Made by a program: the position numbers and the translations under genes
Shown here: in pieces, positions 57,354 through 64,000 of the stretch
How positions within the stretch are numbered: the stretch's first letter is position 1
Layout of the letters: every line of letters starts with the position of its first letter
Notes under the pieces: generated by a model
What the model was told of the DNA's origin: nothing
Seen by the model: only the letters and a program-made list of their open reading frames with translations
Databases searched by the model: none
Assembly: GCF_013133775.1 (NCBI RefSeq)
Contig: NZ_JABGBO010000003.1
Span: forward strand, 62,001 to 126,000
Direction: 5' to 3'
Length of the DNA: 64,000 nt
DNA from: Pelistega europaea
GTDB taxonomy: Bacteria > Pseudomonadota > Gammaproteobacteria > Burkholderiales > Burkholderiaceae_B

Positions 57354-58160
57354 ATGAGCTACACATTAGCAGATGTCACATTAGAAAGTCGTTTTTTTCT
57401 AGGTACAGCCACCTATCCATCTCCAAAAGTATTATATGATGCGATTAAAGTGTCTGGGGCTCAGGTTGTCACTGTTGGCCTAAAACGCCAACTAGCTCCT
57501 GGACAAAATGGACTCACTAAAAGCACTACTGATGGGGTAGATAATACTTTTTTCCAGATGCTTAAAGAAAGTGGGGCTCATCTTCTTCCTAATACAGCTG
57601 GCTGCAAAACAGCTCGTGAAGCCATTACCCTAGCCCATATGGCGAGAGAGATTTTTGACACACACTGGATTAAGCTAGAAGTTGTTGGTGATGACTATAC
57701 TTTACAACCTGATCCTATGGAGCTTATCGCTGCTACGCGTGAATTAATCAAAGAAGGCTTTGAAGTGTTCCCCTATTGTACCGATGACTTAGTGACTTGT
57801 AACCGTCTATTGGATGCTGGTTGTCGAATTTTGATGCCTTGGGGAGCTCCCATTGGTTCTGGACAAGGTTTGGTTAATCCATTCGCCTTAAGAGTACTCA
57901 GAGCACGCTTACCAGAAGCCTTCCTAGTAGTAGATGCAGGGATTGGCTCGCCAAAAGATGCAGTAATGGCGATGGAACTTGGGTTTGATGCTGTGTTACT
58001 CAACTCCGCAGTTGCCCAATCACATGATCCAGTACGTATGGCTGAGGCATTCAAGCTAGCTATTCAATCTGGGCGTCTAGCATATGAGGCTGGTATCATG
58101 GCTCAGCAGGATATGGCTGTACCAAGCACCCAAGTGACAGGTAGACCATTTTTGTTATAG
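57354..58160 (+). CDS. thiG: Thiazole synthase
   Basis: 268 residues. Builds the thiazole phosphate of thiamine from deoxyxylulose phosphate, ThiS-thiocarboxylate and iminoglycine. The Schiff-base lysine is in WIKLEVVGDDYTLQPD, near residue 107. FLGTATYPSP opens the protein; MPWGAPIGSGQGL and VDAGIGSPKDAVMAMELGFDAVLLN bind phosphate. Its end overlaps the convergent azlD gene by six bases. No thiE or thiF is adjacent. Confidence 0.95.
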   Translation: MSYTLADVTLESRFFLGTATYPSPKVLYDAIKVSGAQVVTVGLKRQLAPGQNGLTKSTTDGVDNTFFQMLKESGAHLLPNTAGCKTAREAITLAHMAREIFDTHWIKLEVVGDDYTLQPDPMELIAATRELIKEGFEVFPYCTDDLVTCNRLLDAGCRILMPWGAPIGSGQGLVNPFALRVLRARLPEAFLVVDAGIGSPKDAVMAMELGFDAVLLNSAVAQSHDPVRMAEAFKLAIQSGRLAYEAGIMAQQDMAVPSTQVTGRPFLL

Positions 58161-58496
58161 CACACTTAGTCCCAAACCATAAACAATCAAACTGACCAAC
58201 ATAGCTAGCCCAATATTTCTGGTCAGTTTAAGAATCACCAAAACACTCACCACAGCCAGTATATACGGGATAATTTGTTGCTGCTGCTGAGCCTTAATGC
58301 TTTCTGAGTAAAGGATTACCACTGTTGTGCTTGATAATAAGGCAGGACCCAAAATCGCTAATTTGCCAGAACCAAGACGTCCTAACCATTTCGCCTTTTT
58401 CATCAATATAAAGGGCATAGCACGTGTGCTATAGGTCAATATCGCCATTGCAGCAATAGCAAGCATTAATTGCCAAGTTGGAATATTACTAACCAT
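58155..58496 (-). CDS. azlD: AzlD family branched-chain amino acid exporter subunit
   Basis: 113 residues with four hydrophobic segments. TYSTRAMPFILM near residue 22 is the AzlD signature, where the conserved Arg-x-Pro sits at the end of the first helix. It works with AzlC to export branched-chain amino acids or analogues. A run of five glutamines (71-75) lies in a loop. AzlC is encoded 123 bases upstream rather than directly adjacent, which is unusual for this pair. It converges on thiG with a six-base overlap. Confidence 0.9.
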   Translation of the reverse strand: MVSNIPTWQLMLAIAAMAILTYSTRAMPFILMKKAKWLGRLGSGKLAILGPALLSSTTVVILYSESIKAQQQQQIIPYILAVVSVLVILKLTRNIGLAMLVSLIVYGLGLSVL

Positions 58497-58619
58497 ACTA
58501 TGCTCCTAAAAATTTTCTTGCTGTTACGCCAATAACATCAGACTTTTATAATCAAATCCCTATTGATACAGCATCATACTACTCATGATAGTCTATCACC
58601 ACAGATTATATTGTTTATT

Positions 58620-59354
58620 TTAGGCACTATAGACTTCCACTACCTCTTGGGTAGATTGTTTAGGTGGTTGATAGATTAAACATGCCACTGCAGCCCCTGC
58701 CAGCATTGCTACACTGGACCATCCCATATAGGCACAAAAAAGGCTGACCATACCACCAACAGCTAATGCAAACAACATAGAGGACTGAATCACCAAAAAA
58801 GTCACTCCGACAAAAAGTGCAGTCAATGCAAACCCCATTGTTTGAGCCAACAAGGGATAACTCTTAAAGATAAATTCACCTGCATAAATCCCTATTAAAG
58901 TACCTAACAACCATGACCACCAAGCAAAAAGTCCCACAGCAAAATACCACACAGAACGATCCTCTGCTGGAATTTCTTTAAACTTCAAATAACAAAGAGC
59001 AAAAACCTCATCAGTTAATAAAAAGGCTTTCATTAAGCGACTCTTTAAACTTTGCGGCAGATACGAATCAAGCAAAGGACCATAAAGGGAATGACGCAGA
59101 TTAAGCATAAACACAAAAAACACTACACTCATTAGTGGCATACCCAGCTGTAATGACGCTAGAATAAAAAACTGTGCACTTCCAGCATAAACAAAAAATG
59201 AAATTGCAAACAGCTCTGCTGGACTTAATCCAATACTAGAACCAGTTAAACCAAATGCCAAAGATGCAGGTAAATACCCCAACATTGTGGGAATAGTATC
59301 TTTAAAGCCTTGCAGAAAAGATGAAACAGACATATTTTGCAAAATATCTCTCAT
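58620..59354 (-). CDS. azlC: AzlC family branched-chain amino acid exporter subunit
   Basis: 244 residues from the ATG at 59354 (MRDILQNMSVSS); the frame is open for 20 codons more, but the family usually begins near FLQGFKDTIPTMLGYLP. GYLPASLAFGLTG, FFVYAGSAQFFILASLQLG and LNLRHSLYGPLLD are AzlC hallmarks, and TDEVFALCY follows. About seven membrane segments. Partner of AzlD. Ribosome binding site for the chosen start is weak, so the start is uncertain. Confidence 0.88.
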   Translation of the reverse strand: MRDILQNMSVSSFLQGFKDTIPTMLGYLPASLAFGLTGSSIGLSPAELFAISFFVYAGSAQFFILASLQLGMPLMSVVFFVFMLNLRHSLYGPLLDSYLPQSLKSRLMKAFLLTDEVFALCYLKFKEIPAEDRSVWYFAVGLFAWWSWLLGTLIGIYAGEFIFKSYPLLAQTMGFALTALFVGVTFLVIQSSMLFALAVGGMVSLFCAYMGWSSVAMLAGAAVACLIYQPPKQSTQEVVEVYSA

Positions 59355-59483
59355 GAACAATCTCAAGAGTATACCTAAGATTTTTATAGAAAAGAATTGA
59401 TAGTTTATGACCAAAAAAAATAAACAAAGATGAGTCTTTTGTAGTCATTTGGATACAATATTCAATACCTAAAAGGAGGAGAT

Positions 59484-59792
59484 ATGTTTACTATCAACAC
59501 CACTGATATTTTTGATGATTAGTTAGAAAATTTGGATAATCACCTTGCTAAGAACAGAATCTTGGCTCGCATCAGAAATGCCTATAAGGGTCATTTTGGT
59601 GATTCTAAAAGTATGGGGGAAGGTGTTTAGGAAATGCGTGTACACATCAGTCCCGGTTTTAGGGTTTATTACGCTCAACAAGGTGATTTTGTTTATCTGC
59701 TATTGTGTGGTGGAGAAAAGTCTACACAAGAAAAAGATATTCAAAAAGCCAAACCATTGTGGAGCAACATCAAACAAGGTATTTTGCATTAA
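59484..59792 (+). pseudogene. RelE/HigB-type addiction-module toxin, inactivated
   Basis: 102 codons that match the small RelE/ParE-type addiction-module killer family almost end to end, but with two in-frame TAG codons at 59520-59522 and 59628-59630. Parts include MFTINTTDIFDD, then LENLDNHLAKNRILARIRNA, EMRVHISPGFRVYY and YLLLCGGEKSTQEKDI. A strong AAGGAGGAG ribosome site still precedes the ATG. Both stops fall where relatives often have Trp (TGG), so single G-to-A changes explain them. Other genes here end in TAG normally, so no stop reassignment is involved. Confidence 0.85.
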
Positions 59793-59810
59793 ATGAATAG
59801 AGGTTAAATT

Positions 59811-59974
59811 ATGGAAAAAGCAACCACCAAACCTTTTGATATTTCCAAGCACCTCAAAACAGAAGAGGATATCAAAGAGTATTTAAAAGCCATCTAGAAG
59901 AAAATGATACAGACCTGTTATTGATGGCATTGGGTGATATTGCTAAGGCTCAAGGCATGACGCAAATTCTATAA
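59811..59974 (+). pseudogene. Cognate addiction-module antidote, inactivated
   Basis: Reads MEKATTKPFDISKHLKTEED and IKEYLKAI, then meets a TAG at 59895. In the next frame it continues EENDTDLLLMALGDIAKAQG-MTQIL and stops at 59972. One missing base explains the shift; the HTH core that should follow is absent. It lies 18 bases after the toxin remnant, in the usual toxin-first order, so the whole module is dead. Compare the intact relative at 61350. Confidence 0.8.
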
Positions 59975-60119
59975 ATATTCTTCTTTGGTATTTAGCTAAT
60001 CTACGGCAAATCGAAAAAAAGCACAGACTAACAGCTAGCGTAGGCTTCTACCTGATTACTACTTAAGCAACTCAATCAGAAACAACGAAATCAAGGTATT
60101 AACATACTTACGGCAGGAG

Positions 60120-60311
60120 TTATCCAAAGAAATTGTGGATAACTTGTCGCTGTAAATCATCCATCATTTCGCCACACGAAGCATATTTCACGCTTTTACC
60201 TTGCTTCTGCTCTATCTCATTTTGCTTGAGGATAGCAACTACATTATCGTTAAGCTCAGGCTCTGCACAATCAAAATTCATATTAAATTGATTACTCACA
60301 TCTGCCATCAT
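60120..60311 (-). CDS. Small acidic protein, unrecognised
   Basis: 63 residues, with AAGGA four bases before tandem ATGs (60311 and 60308). Composition is acidic and polar, with two cysteines and no membrane segment; QKQGKSVKYASCGEMMDDL might form the RHH-like or antitoxin-like end of a small protein, but no family is recognised. An 8-bp inverted repeat (AGTTATCC / GGATAACT) spans its stop. It stands alone between the dead and the live toxin-antitoxin units. Confidence 0.45.
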   Translation of the reverse strand: MMADVSNQFNMNFDCAEPELNDNVVAILKQNEIEQKQGKSVKYASCGEMMDDLQRQVIHNFFG

Positions 60312-60657
60312 CTGTTCCTTAAAAGCTACTCATCATATTTAAACATTATCTTAAAAAAAGAACCTGTAGCTTGAAAAGACCCTTGTTTATAAAAAAAAAG
60401 GGGGGCTTTAGTTAAGGTGCACATCCTATTTATTTATTAAATACTATATAAATAAATAAGTAATATCTATCTTTCATAATAATATGTATTGCTTATATGC
60501 CTTGCTAATGTCTTGCCGAGCGATTGTTACATTTTAATCAATTGATTTCAAATAGATTTTTGTGCAATGGATAGCATTGTTATGTAGTACCATGCAACTA
60601 TTGACATCTTTCACAAATAACTTATAATCTAATTATTAGATATTAGGAATTAACTAA
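60312..60657. other. AT-rich gap before relE
   Basis: 346 bases without a gene. It holds an AT-only inverted repeat (ATTTATTTAT at 60428-60437 with ATAAATAAAT at 60448-60457), and the relE promoter at its right end. Confidence 0.5.
60601..60640 (+). promoter_or_regulatory. Near-consensus sigma-70 promoter with operator, before relE
   Basis: TTGACA at 60601-60606 and TATAAT at 60623-60628 are 16 bases apart, both perfect hexamers. The palindrome TCTAAT-T-ATTAGA (60628-60640) starts at the last base of the -10 box, so a bound protein would block initiation. This is the normal place for autoregulation by an antitoxin. Confidence 0.7.
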
Positions 60658-60921
60658 ATGAATAAAGTTACCTGGTCTATTAAGGCGTATAAGCAGTTAT
60701 CAAAAATTGATACTCGCTACAGAAAAGCCATTGAGGATAGTGTGAAAGAATTAAAAAACTTTCCTCATGTTAATGTTGATTTAAAAAAACTCGTTGATAG
60801 AGATAACCAGTACAGGATAAGGGTTGGACGATACCGCGTGATTTTTGAAGTAATGGACGGAGTGCCAAAAATTATCGAAATTACTGCTGTATTAGTGCGG
60901 GATAGCCGTACATACAGTTAA
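60658..60921 (+). CDS. RelE-family toxin
   Basis: 87 residues. WSIKAYKQLSKIDTRYRKAI at the start and QYRIRVGRYRVIFEV near 56-70 are RelE/ParE-fold segments; the C-terminal DSRTY end carries the basic and aromatic residues used for mRNA cleavage in RelE. Such toxins cut mRNA at the ribosome. The frame is intact. It precedes an XRE protein by 8 bases; toxin-first order is the HigBA pattern. Activity is inferred. Confidence 0.85.
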   Translation: MNKVTWSIKAYKQLSKIDTRYRKAIEDSVKELKNFPHVNVDLKKLVDRDNQYRIRVGRYRVIFEVMDGVPKIIEITAVLVRDSRTYS

Positions 60922-60929
60922 GGAGCATA

Positions 60930-61325
60930 ATGATGAAACAACAATATATTTTGAATGAACAAGGTAAACCTTTGTTTGTAGTATTGCCAATAGAAGAATA
61001 TAACCAACTTCAGGAATATAAAACACTATGTACCACTGATAATGACGAAGAAGAAGGCTGGTCTGCTATTGCCGTTGAAGAAGGGGACAATGATGACGAA
61101 ACTATCCCCCATGAGGTAGTGAGCATTTCCATTGAGCATGACATTAGCCTACTTGGTGCATGGCGTGTTTATCGTGGTTTGTCGCAGTCCGAGGTTGCTC
61201 ACCAAACTGGCTTAACTCAGTCGGCTATTTCACAAATGGAAAGCAAAGGATCTAAACCACAAATGAAAACCTTAGAACGATTGGCAAGGGTCTATAACTG
61301 CCGTCCTACCCAGTTGTACGCATAA
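60930..61325 (+). CDS. XRE-family antitoxin
   Basis: 131 residues. The C-terminal half (about 75-128) is a helix-turn-helix: YRGLSQSEVAHQTGLTQSAI, then SQMESKGSKPQMKTLERLAR. The N-terminal 40 residues, YILNEQGKPLFVVLPIEEYN, look like a Phd/RelB-type segment, followed by an acidic linker. This two-part layout is typical of antitoxins that both bind toxin and repress their promoter; the palindrome at 60628 is the likely site. AGGAG precedes the two ATGs. Confidence 0.85.
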   Translation: MMKQQYILNEQGKPLFVVLPIEEYNQLQEYKTLCTTDNDEEEGWSAIAVEEGDNDDETIPHEVVSISIEHDISLLGAWRVYRGLSQSEVAHQTGLTQSAISQMESKGSKPQMKTLERLARVYNCRPTQLYA

Positions 61326-61349
61326 TTGGGTTTATCAGAATATGGGCTT

Positions 61350-61655
61350 ATGACGATTAGAATAAAACCTTTCAATGTGCTTGATTACCTCACTGATGAA
61401 GAAACCATTAAGGAATATATCCGCTTGGCGGTTGAGGACGGTGAGGACTATTTAACCCATGCACTTAATGATGCTTGTATGGCTATTTCCAAACTGATCC
61501 ATTGTGAGGGCGTTCAATTGGAAATGGTTTATGATGGTTCTGCGGGTGTGTTTGTCGTTACCAGTCCTACACTGCATGGCTTGGTTGTTGAGGCTGGTAT
61601 TGATTCACTGATTCATGAAATTAGAACAAGCATTGAGGATTTAAAGGGGGCGTAA
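61350..61655 (+). CDS. Chimeric protein: addiction-module antidote N-terminus with DUF1902/HicB-like C-terminus
   Basis: 101 residues from the ATG at 61350; the frame opens with TTG at 61326, but the ATG fits better. Residues about 5-50 (IKPFNVLDYLTDEETIKEYI, then HALNDACMAI) align with the antidote remnant at 59811 at KPF, EE, IKEY and AL/D. The rest (QLEMVYDGSAGVFVVTSPTL, then HGLVVEAGIDSLIHEI) has the DUF1902/HicB-like beta-sheet and helix pattern. No HTH core is present. It starts 24 bases after the XRE stop. Function unknown; perhaps an antitoxin-like partner. Confidence 0.65.
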   Translation: MTIRIKPFNVLDYLTDEETIKEYIRLAVEDGEDYLTHALNDACMAISKLIHCEGVQLEMVYDGSAGVFVVTSPTLHGLVVEAGIDSLIHEIRTSIEDLKGA

Positions 61656-61656
61656 T

Positions 61657-61878
61657 ATGCGGTTTTGGTTCAATAGAAAATCGCATGAGGAACGATTTCA
61701 TCAGTTCTTTGGTAAGTCGGTATCAAAACCAAATGAATATGCCCCCTATGTCATCGTAAATGATAATGGTAGCGTTAGACCTAACTTTGATAACCAAGAA
61801 GTATTAGAAAACTTCCGTGAGATACTGCAAAAAGCCAAGGCACTACGCAAAAAACTCACCGCACATAATCCAACATGA
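61657..61878 (+). CDS. 73-residue basic protein, unrecognised
   Basis: Starts one base after the stop of the chimeric gene, with GGGGG before the ATG, so the two are translated together. It begins MRFWFNRKSHEERFHQFF and ends in a helix ILQKAKALRKKLTA; charge is basic overall, and no membrane segment or motif is recognised. By place it could be the toxin or adaptor that goes with the preceding gene, but that is inference only. Confidence 0.55.
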   Translation: MRFWFNRKSHEERFHQFFGKSVSKPNEYAPYVIVNDNGSVRPNFDNQEVLENFREILQKAKALRKKLTAHNPT

Positions 61879-61889
61879 TAGTGCTATTG

Positions 61890-62223
61890 CTACACCGTGC
61901 GGGTGCTGTTCTTTCTACGTCTATTGCGTCCTGAATAAACGGTTAGTACATGGTTTGCTGTGATGTCTAGGTTTACCTGTGGTTCTCCGTTGTTATCAAC
62001 CCAAATGTTAGGACTTTAATGTACCTGATACACTCGCTTTATCGCCTTTGGTTAGCTGTAATAGGTCTGCCTGCACCTCATCATCAAACGCAATCACAGA
62101 AACAAATATCAAGTCATTATTACTGCTTACGGTCATACTTGATACCGTGAATGTATTGCCGTTTTTCGCTTGTCGTTGCTCTGGTGTTCTGGCTATCTTG
62201 CCATGTAATAATGCTTCAATCAT
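61890..62223 (-). pseudogene. Single-strand DNA-binding-like gene, frameshifted
   Basis: The first 71 codons (MIEALLHGKIARTPEQRQAK, then FVSVIAFDDEVQADLLQL) are the start of a small OB-fold protein of the SSB kind found in integrated elements. It stops at TLKS. One base earlier the frame continues PNIWVDNNGEPQVNLDITAN, then VLTVYSGRNRRR, and ends at 61890. One extra base accounts for the break. The restored protein would be about 110 residues and may need its own element to function. Confidence 0.75.
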
Positions 62224-62602
62224 ATTTTCCCCATAGCAGTGTTTTAATCACATTGTAGGAGGAATTTTCCTTTCTGTGTAGGTATCCATAACACCCGCAA
62301 GAAATGTCATTATTGTGGCTCTTAGCTATCTTGTGGAGGGCAATGTTAGGGCAAGGGAAAACCTCATTAAGAAGGGTCCGATTAGGGTCCGTATTTACCA
62401 AAACAGGTCGGCAAGATAAAACCGTGAAGAACGGCAAGATTACGGCAAGGTAGGTATAAGCAATGACTAAAATGTTGTAAAATTCAGGGTAGCCATAAAC
62501 TTGACATAGCACGTTGCGGACGTTCAGCAGACGCAGGTAAATCCGAGAGTCAAGCACTACTGTGAGTTTATGGCTTTCTGCTATAAGTGCCTTAAAGGGT
62601 TT
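62224..62602. repeat. Gap with iterated short repeats
   Basis: 379 bases without a credible gene; the 113-codon frame at 62216-62557 has a random look. AGGGTCCG occurs at 62373-62380 and 62384-62391, 11 bases apart. CGGCAAG occurs near 62409, at 62432 and at 62443, the last two 11 bases apart. Such one-turn spacing is typical of protein-binding sites. Confidence 0.5.
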
Positions 62603-62950
62603 TTATCGCATTGCATTGAGGGTGTATTGTGCTTTGTTATATAACTTCTCAATCGGAGCAATAAATGCTAATCGCTGCTCCTCCGTCATGTGGTCTTCTG
62701 CTTCTGCTAGTTGAATCATAATATCACTAACAGTATTATCTAAATCTTCAATTCCAGTAATATCTTCAAGCGCTATAGCCCAATCTTCGAGAAGAAAAAT
62801 AGCCGTGAAATCCTCATCATTTCTACCTGATGTATTTTCTCTGTTTTTAAGAATATCAGTAGGGTACATGGCAAACATTGGGCTTAAATTCTTGGCTTTG
62901 TTATCAATTAAGAATTTTAATGCCTCTAGAAATTTTTCTACCTCATTCAT
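62603..62950 (-). CDS. Small acidic protein, unrecognised
   Basis: 115 residues, acidic and mostly helical in pattern: FLEALKFLIDNKAKNLSPMF, then IFLLEDWAIALEDITG and AEAEDHMTEEQRLAFI. No signal peptide, membrane segment or catalytic motif. Acidic, compact and paired with another small gene, it has the look of an immunity or antitoxin protein, but no partner toxin is seen. It lies 39 bases after the 81-residue gene. Confidence 0.5.
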   Translation of the reverse strand: MNEVEKFLEALKFLIDNKAKNLSPMFAMYPTDILKNRENTSGRNDEDFTAIFLLEDWAIALEDITGIEDLDNTVSDIMIQLAEAEDHMTEEQRLAFIAPIEKLYNKAQYTLNAMR

Positions 62951-62989
62951 TTTCTCTTTTATCCTAGTTCTATAAATATTCTTTTTTGG

Positions 62990-63235
62990 CTAAAACGGAA
63001 GGGGTTTTCCTTGTGCTTTATCTATGATGGCAAAAGCCTCCTCTTCGCTGATTTCCTTAAAGTCACAGGCACAATCCGCAAAGAGTTTTTCACCCCAGTA
63101 CATAGAATGAGGTGAATCCCATTGTTTTGTTTTCCAATCATATTTTTTATAAGAAAACCAATCGTTTCCTAAACCTCTAATAATTACTGGAAAATCAGGA
63201 TAACTACTATTTTCTATGTAATATGAATAACTCAT
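62990..63235 (-). CDS. 81-residue protein, unrecognised
   Basis: Rich in aromatic residues: YSYYIENSSYPDFPVIIRGLG, then WFSYKKYDWKTKQWD and a short FADCACDF. AAGGGA is eight bases before the ATG. The last part, SEEEAFAIIDKAQGKPLPF, is a helix with an acidic start. The fold may be a small beta-sheet protein. It leads a two-gene unit with the 115-residue gene. No family is named. Confidence 0.5.
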   Translation of the reverse strand: MSYSYYIENSSYPDFPVIIRGLGNDWFSYKKYDWKTKQWDSPHSMYWGEKLFADCACDFKEISEEEAFAIIDKAQGKPLPF

Positions 63236-63406
63236 AAGTTAGTCCCTTATTTATATGATGGTCGCTTTGTTTCCTAATTCAATAAACGGACTTGTTGCAT
63301 TATTGGTTATTTTTGAAAATCGAACAACTCTCGGTGTCTCGCTTAATATTTTTTGGTTAAGTATTTTTTATCTATTGATGATATGAATCTTTGATTAGGG
63401 TTCAGT

Positions 63407-63430
63407 TACTAACCAACATACTAACCCACA
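63407..63430. repeat. Tandem 12-bp repeats near tRNA-Cys
   Basis: TACTAACCAACA directly followed by TACTAACCCACA, equal at 11 of 12 positions. On the minus strand each ends in GGTTAGTA. They lie about 120 bases past the tRNA 3' end. Comparable repeats are known as arm sites in tyrosine-integrase attachment regions; no integrase is in view. Confidence 0.5.
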
Positions 63431-63485
63431 TTTTTGTGCGTCTGCAAGCAATTTCATGAAACGCTTAGAAACGCTGAAAATAAAA

Positions 63486-63518
63486 AAACCTAGTAGAATC
63501 AAGCATCTTACTAGGTTT
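63486..63518 (-). terminator. Intrinsic terminator after tRNA-Cys
   Basis: AAACCTAGTA pairs with TACTAGGTTT around a 13-base loop; on the minus strand it runs into seven T's. It lies 35 bases past the tRNA end. Confidence 0.8.
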
Positions 63519-63552
63519 AAATATCTTCATGCAATGCATGGAAACAGTAGTA

Positions 63553-63626
63553 TGGAGGCGCGGAGCGGAGTCGAACCGCTCTAGACGGATTTGCAATCCG
63601 CTGCATAACCGCTTTGCTACCGCGCC
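63553..63626 (-). tRNA. tRNA-Cys (GCA)
   Basis: 74 bases. Acceptor stem GGCGCGG pairs with CCGCGCC, the anticodon loop TTGCAAA has anticodon GCA, and the T arm is GCGGTTCGACTCCGC. The discriminator U and CCA are encoded (TCCA). Its 3' end faces the accessory region at 59484-63552, as expected for an integration site. Confidence 0.97.
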
Positions 63627-63778
63627 ACACTCTAGATCAACTAGGGTTAAGAAGTAGATAATAACATAACTTTTATATATTTTTCTCTTTCAGAAGAAAG
63701 AAAATCAAATTTTTATGAAAAATAAGACTACCCACCCCTTGAGCCCTCTGAAATAGTTGTATTACTACGACACTTCAG

Positions 63779-64000
63779 CTAGGCTAGAGCAGCTGTCACT
63801 ACAATTTCAACTTTGTAGTTAGGGTTAGCTAGACGAGCCTCAACTGTCGCACGTGGAGGTGCACTTGTTTTAGATACCCAAGCATCCCATGCTTTGTTCA
63901 TCTGCTGAAACTCTGCCATATTGCTGATAAATACCTGAGCCATCAAAATACGGTCTTTATTAGAACCCACTTCTGCCAGCAAGCGATCTATTGTCGCCAA
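63779..64000 (-). CDS. RidA family protein, C-terminal part
   Basis: 73 residues; the start lies beyond 64000. ATIDRLLAEVGSNKDRILMA, QMNKAWDAWV and PPRATVEARLANPNYKVEIV carry the family pattern, with the conserved Arg of the PPRATVEA segment that binds the substrate carboxylate. RidA enzymes hydrolyse reactive enamines made by PLP enzymes such as IlvA and DsdA. This C-terminus, ending VVTAALA, is of the type common in Burkholderiales. Confidence 0.85.
   Translation of the reverse strand: MATIDRLLAEVGSNKDRILMAQVFISNMAEFQQMNKAWDAWVSKTSAPPRATVEARLANPNYKVEIVVTAALA

Larger units (their letters stand above)
63236..63552. other. Gap between the small genes and tRNA-Cys
   Basis: 317 bases. It contains the tandem 12-mer described separately and the tRNA terminator. 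A short minus-strand frame (SKRFMKLLADAQKCGLVCWL...) covers the repeat, but has no start that fits. Confidence 0.4.

Noticed and set aside
59484-59630. Stop-codon reassignment as an explanation for TAG in the toxin
   Set aside because: TAG ends other intact genes here, such as thiS and trhO; loss of function is simpler.
59545-59796. 83-codon plus-strand frame
   Set aside because: Shadow of the toxin pseudogene in another frame.
62216-62557. 113-codon minus-strand frame
   Set aside because: Covers short repeats, has no start signal and reads as noise; it overlaps the start of the SSB-like gene.
1-64000. CRISPR array
   Set aside because: No set of identical repeats with even unique spacers; the array at 55489 has no spacers and only 23-base units.

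Overview
The window is bacterial chromosome of low to moderate GC, with tightly packed genes. Its content points to a betaproteobacterium of the order Burkholderiales, most likely a low-GC member of the Alcaligenaceae (Pelistega/Oligella-like). The clues are a Bug-family tripartite tricarboxylate receptor, a DUF1841 protein, the ubiE / Tim44-like / ubiJ / ubiB order, a four-gene chaperone-usher locus laid out like Bordetella fim, and a FadE-FadI-FadJ-type beta-oxidation set. The genus is an inference; no marker RNA is present to settle it.

Layout. 1-4182: sulfate ABC transporter (cysT end, sbp), glycerol kinase and a Bug receptor. 4321-6344: queuosine precursor operon queC-queD-queE behind a candidate preQ1-I riboswitch. 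6438-13325: small membrane protein, GntP-family permease, asparaginase, YbdG-type MscS channel, glutathione reductase and PPK2, all on the minus strand. 13703-17298: thiD, a Pcm-like methyltransferase and a hemin-type ABC permease/ATPase pair. 17430-22283: heptose adenylyltransferase, ubiB, ubiJ, a Tim44-like protein and ubiE, all minus. 22303-24439: Pho box and phoB-phoR. 24542-30182: pxpB-pxpC-pxpA (5-oxoproline), ilvA and dsdA, an amino-acid catabolic block. 30427-32939: trhO and icd. 33834-39124: pilin, chaperone, usher and tip adhesin. 39338-42479: DUF1841 and an M16 peptidase.

42551-53236 holds two linked systems. On the minus strand a Fur box precedes a Cys-rich DUF2325 gene and a previously uncalled 49-residue membrane protein. 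On the plus strand a TetR regulator with its own palindrome heads fadE (GTG start inside tetR), fadI and fadB/J, followed by fadL (with a related palindrome) and fadD: a complete import, activation and beta-oxidation path for long-chain fatty acids. 53337-58160 carries recQ and thiO-thiS-thiG; 58155-59354 carries azlD-azlC.

59484-63552 is different in character: small, decayed and accessory genes ending at the 3' side of tRNA-Cys. It has a dead RelE/HigB-type toxin-antitoxin pair, an intact relE-xre pair under a near-consensus promoter with an operator, a chimeric antidote/DUF1902-like gene with a small partner, a frameshifted SSB-like gene, two small unknown genes, and tandem 12-bp repeats near the tRNA. 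This looks like the eroded end of an integrated element without its integrase, and it is the most likely place for something undescribed. The window ends inside a RidA-family gene.
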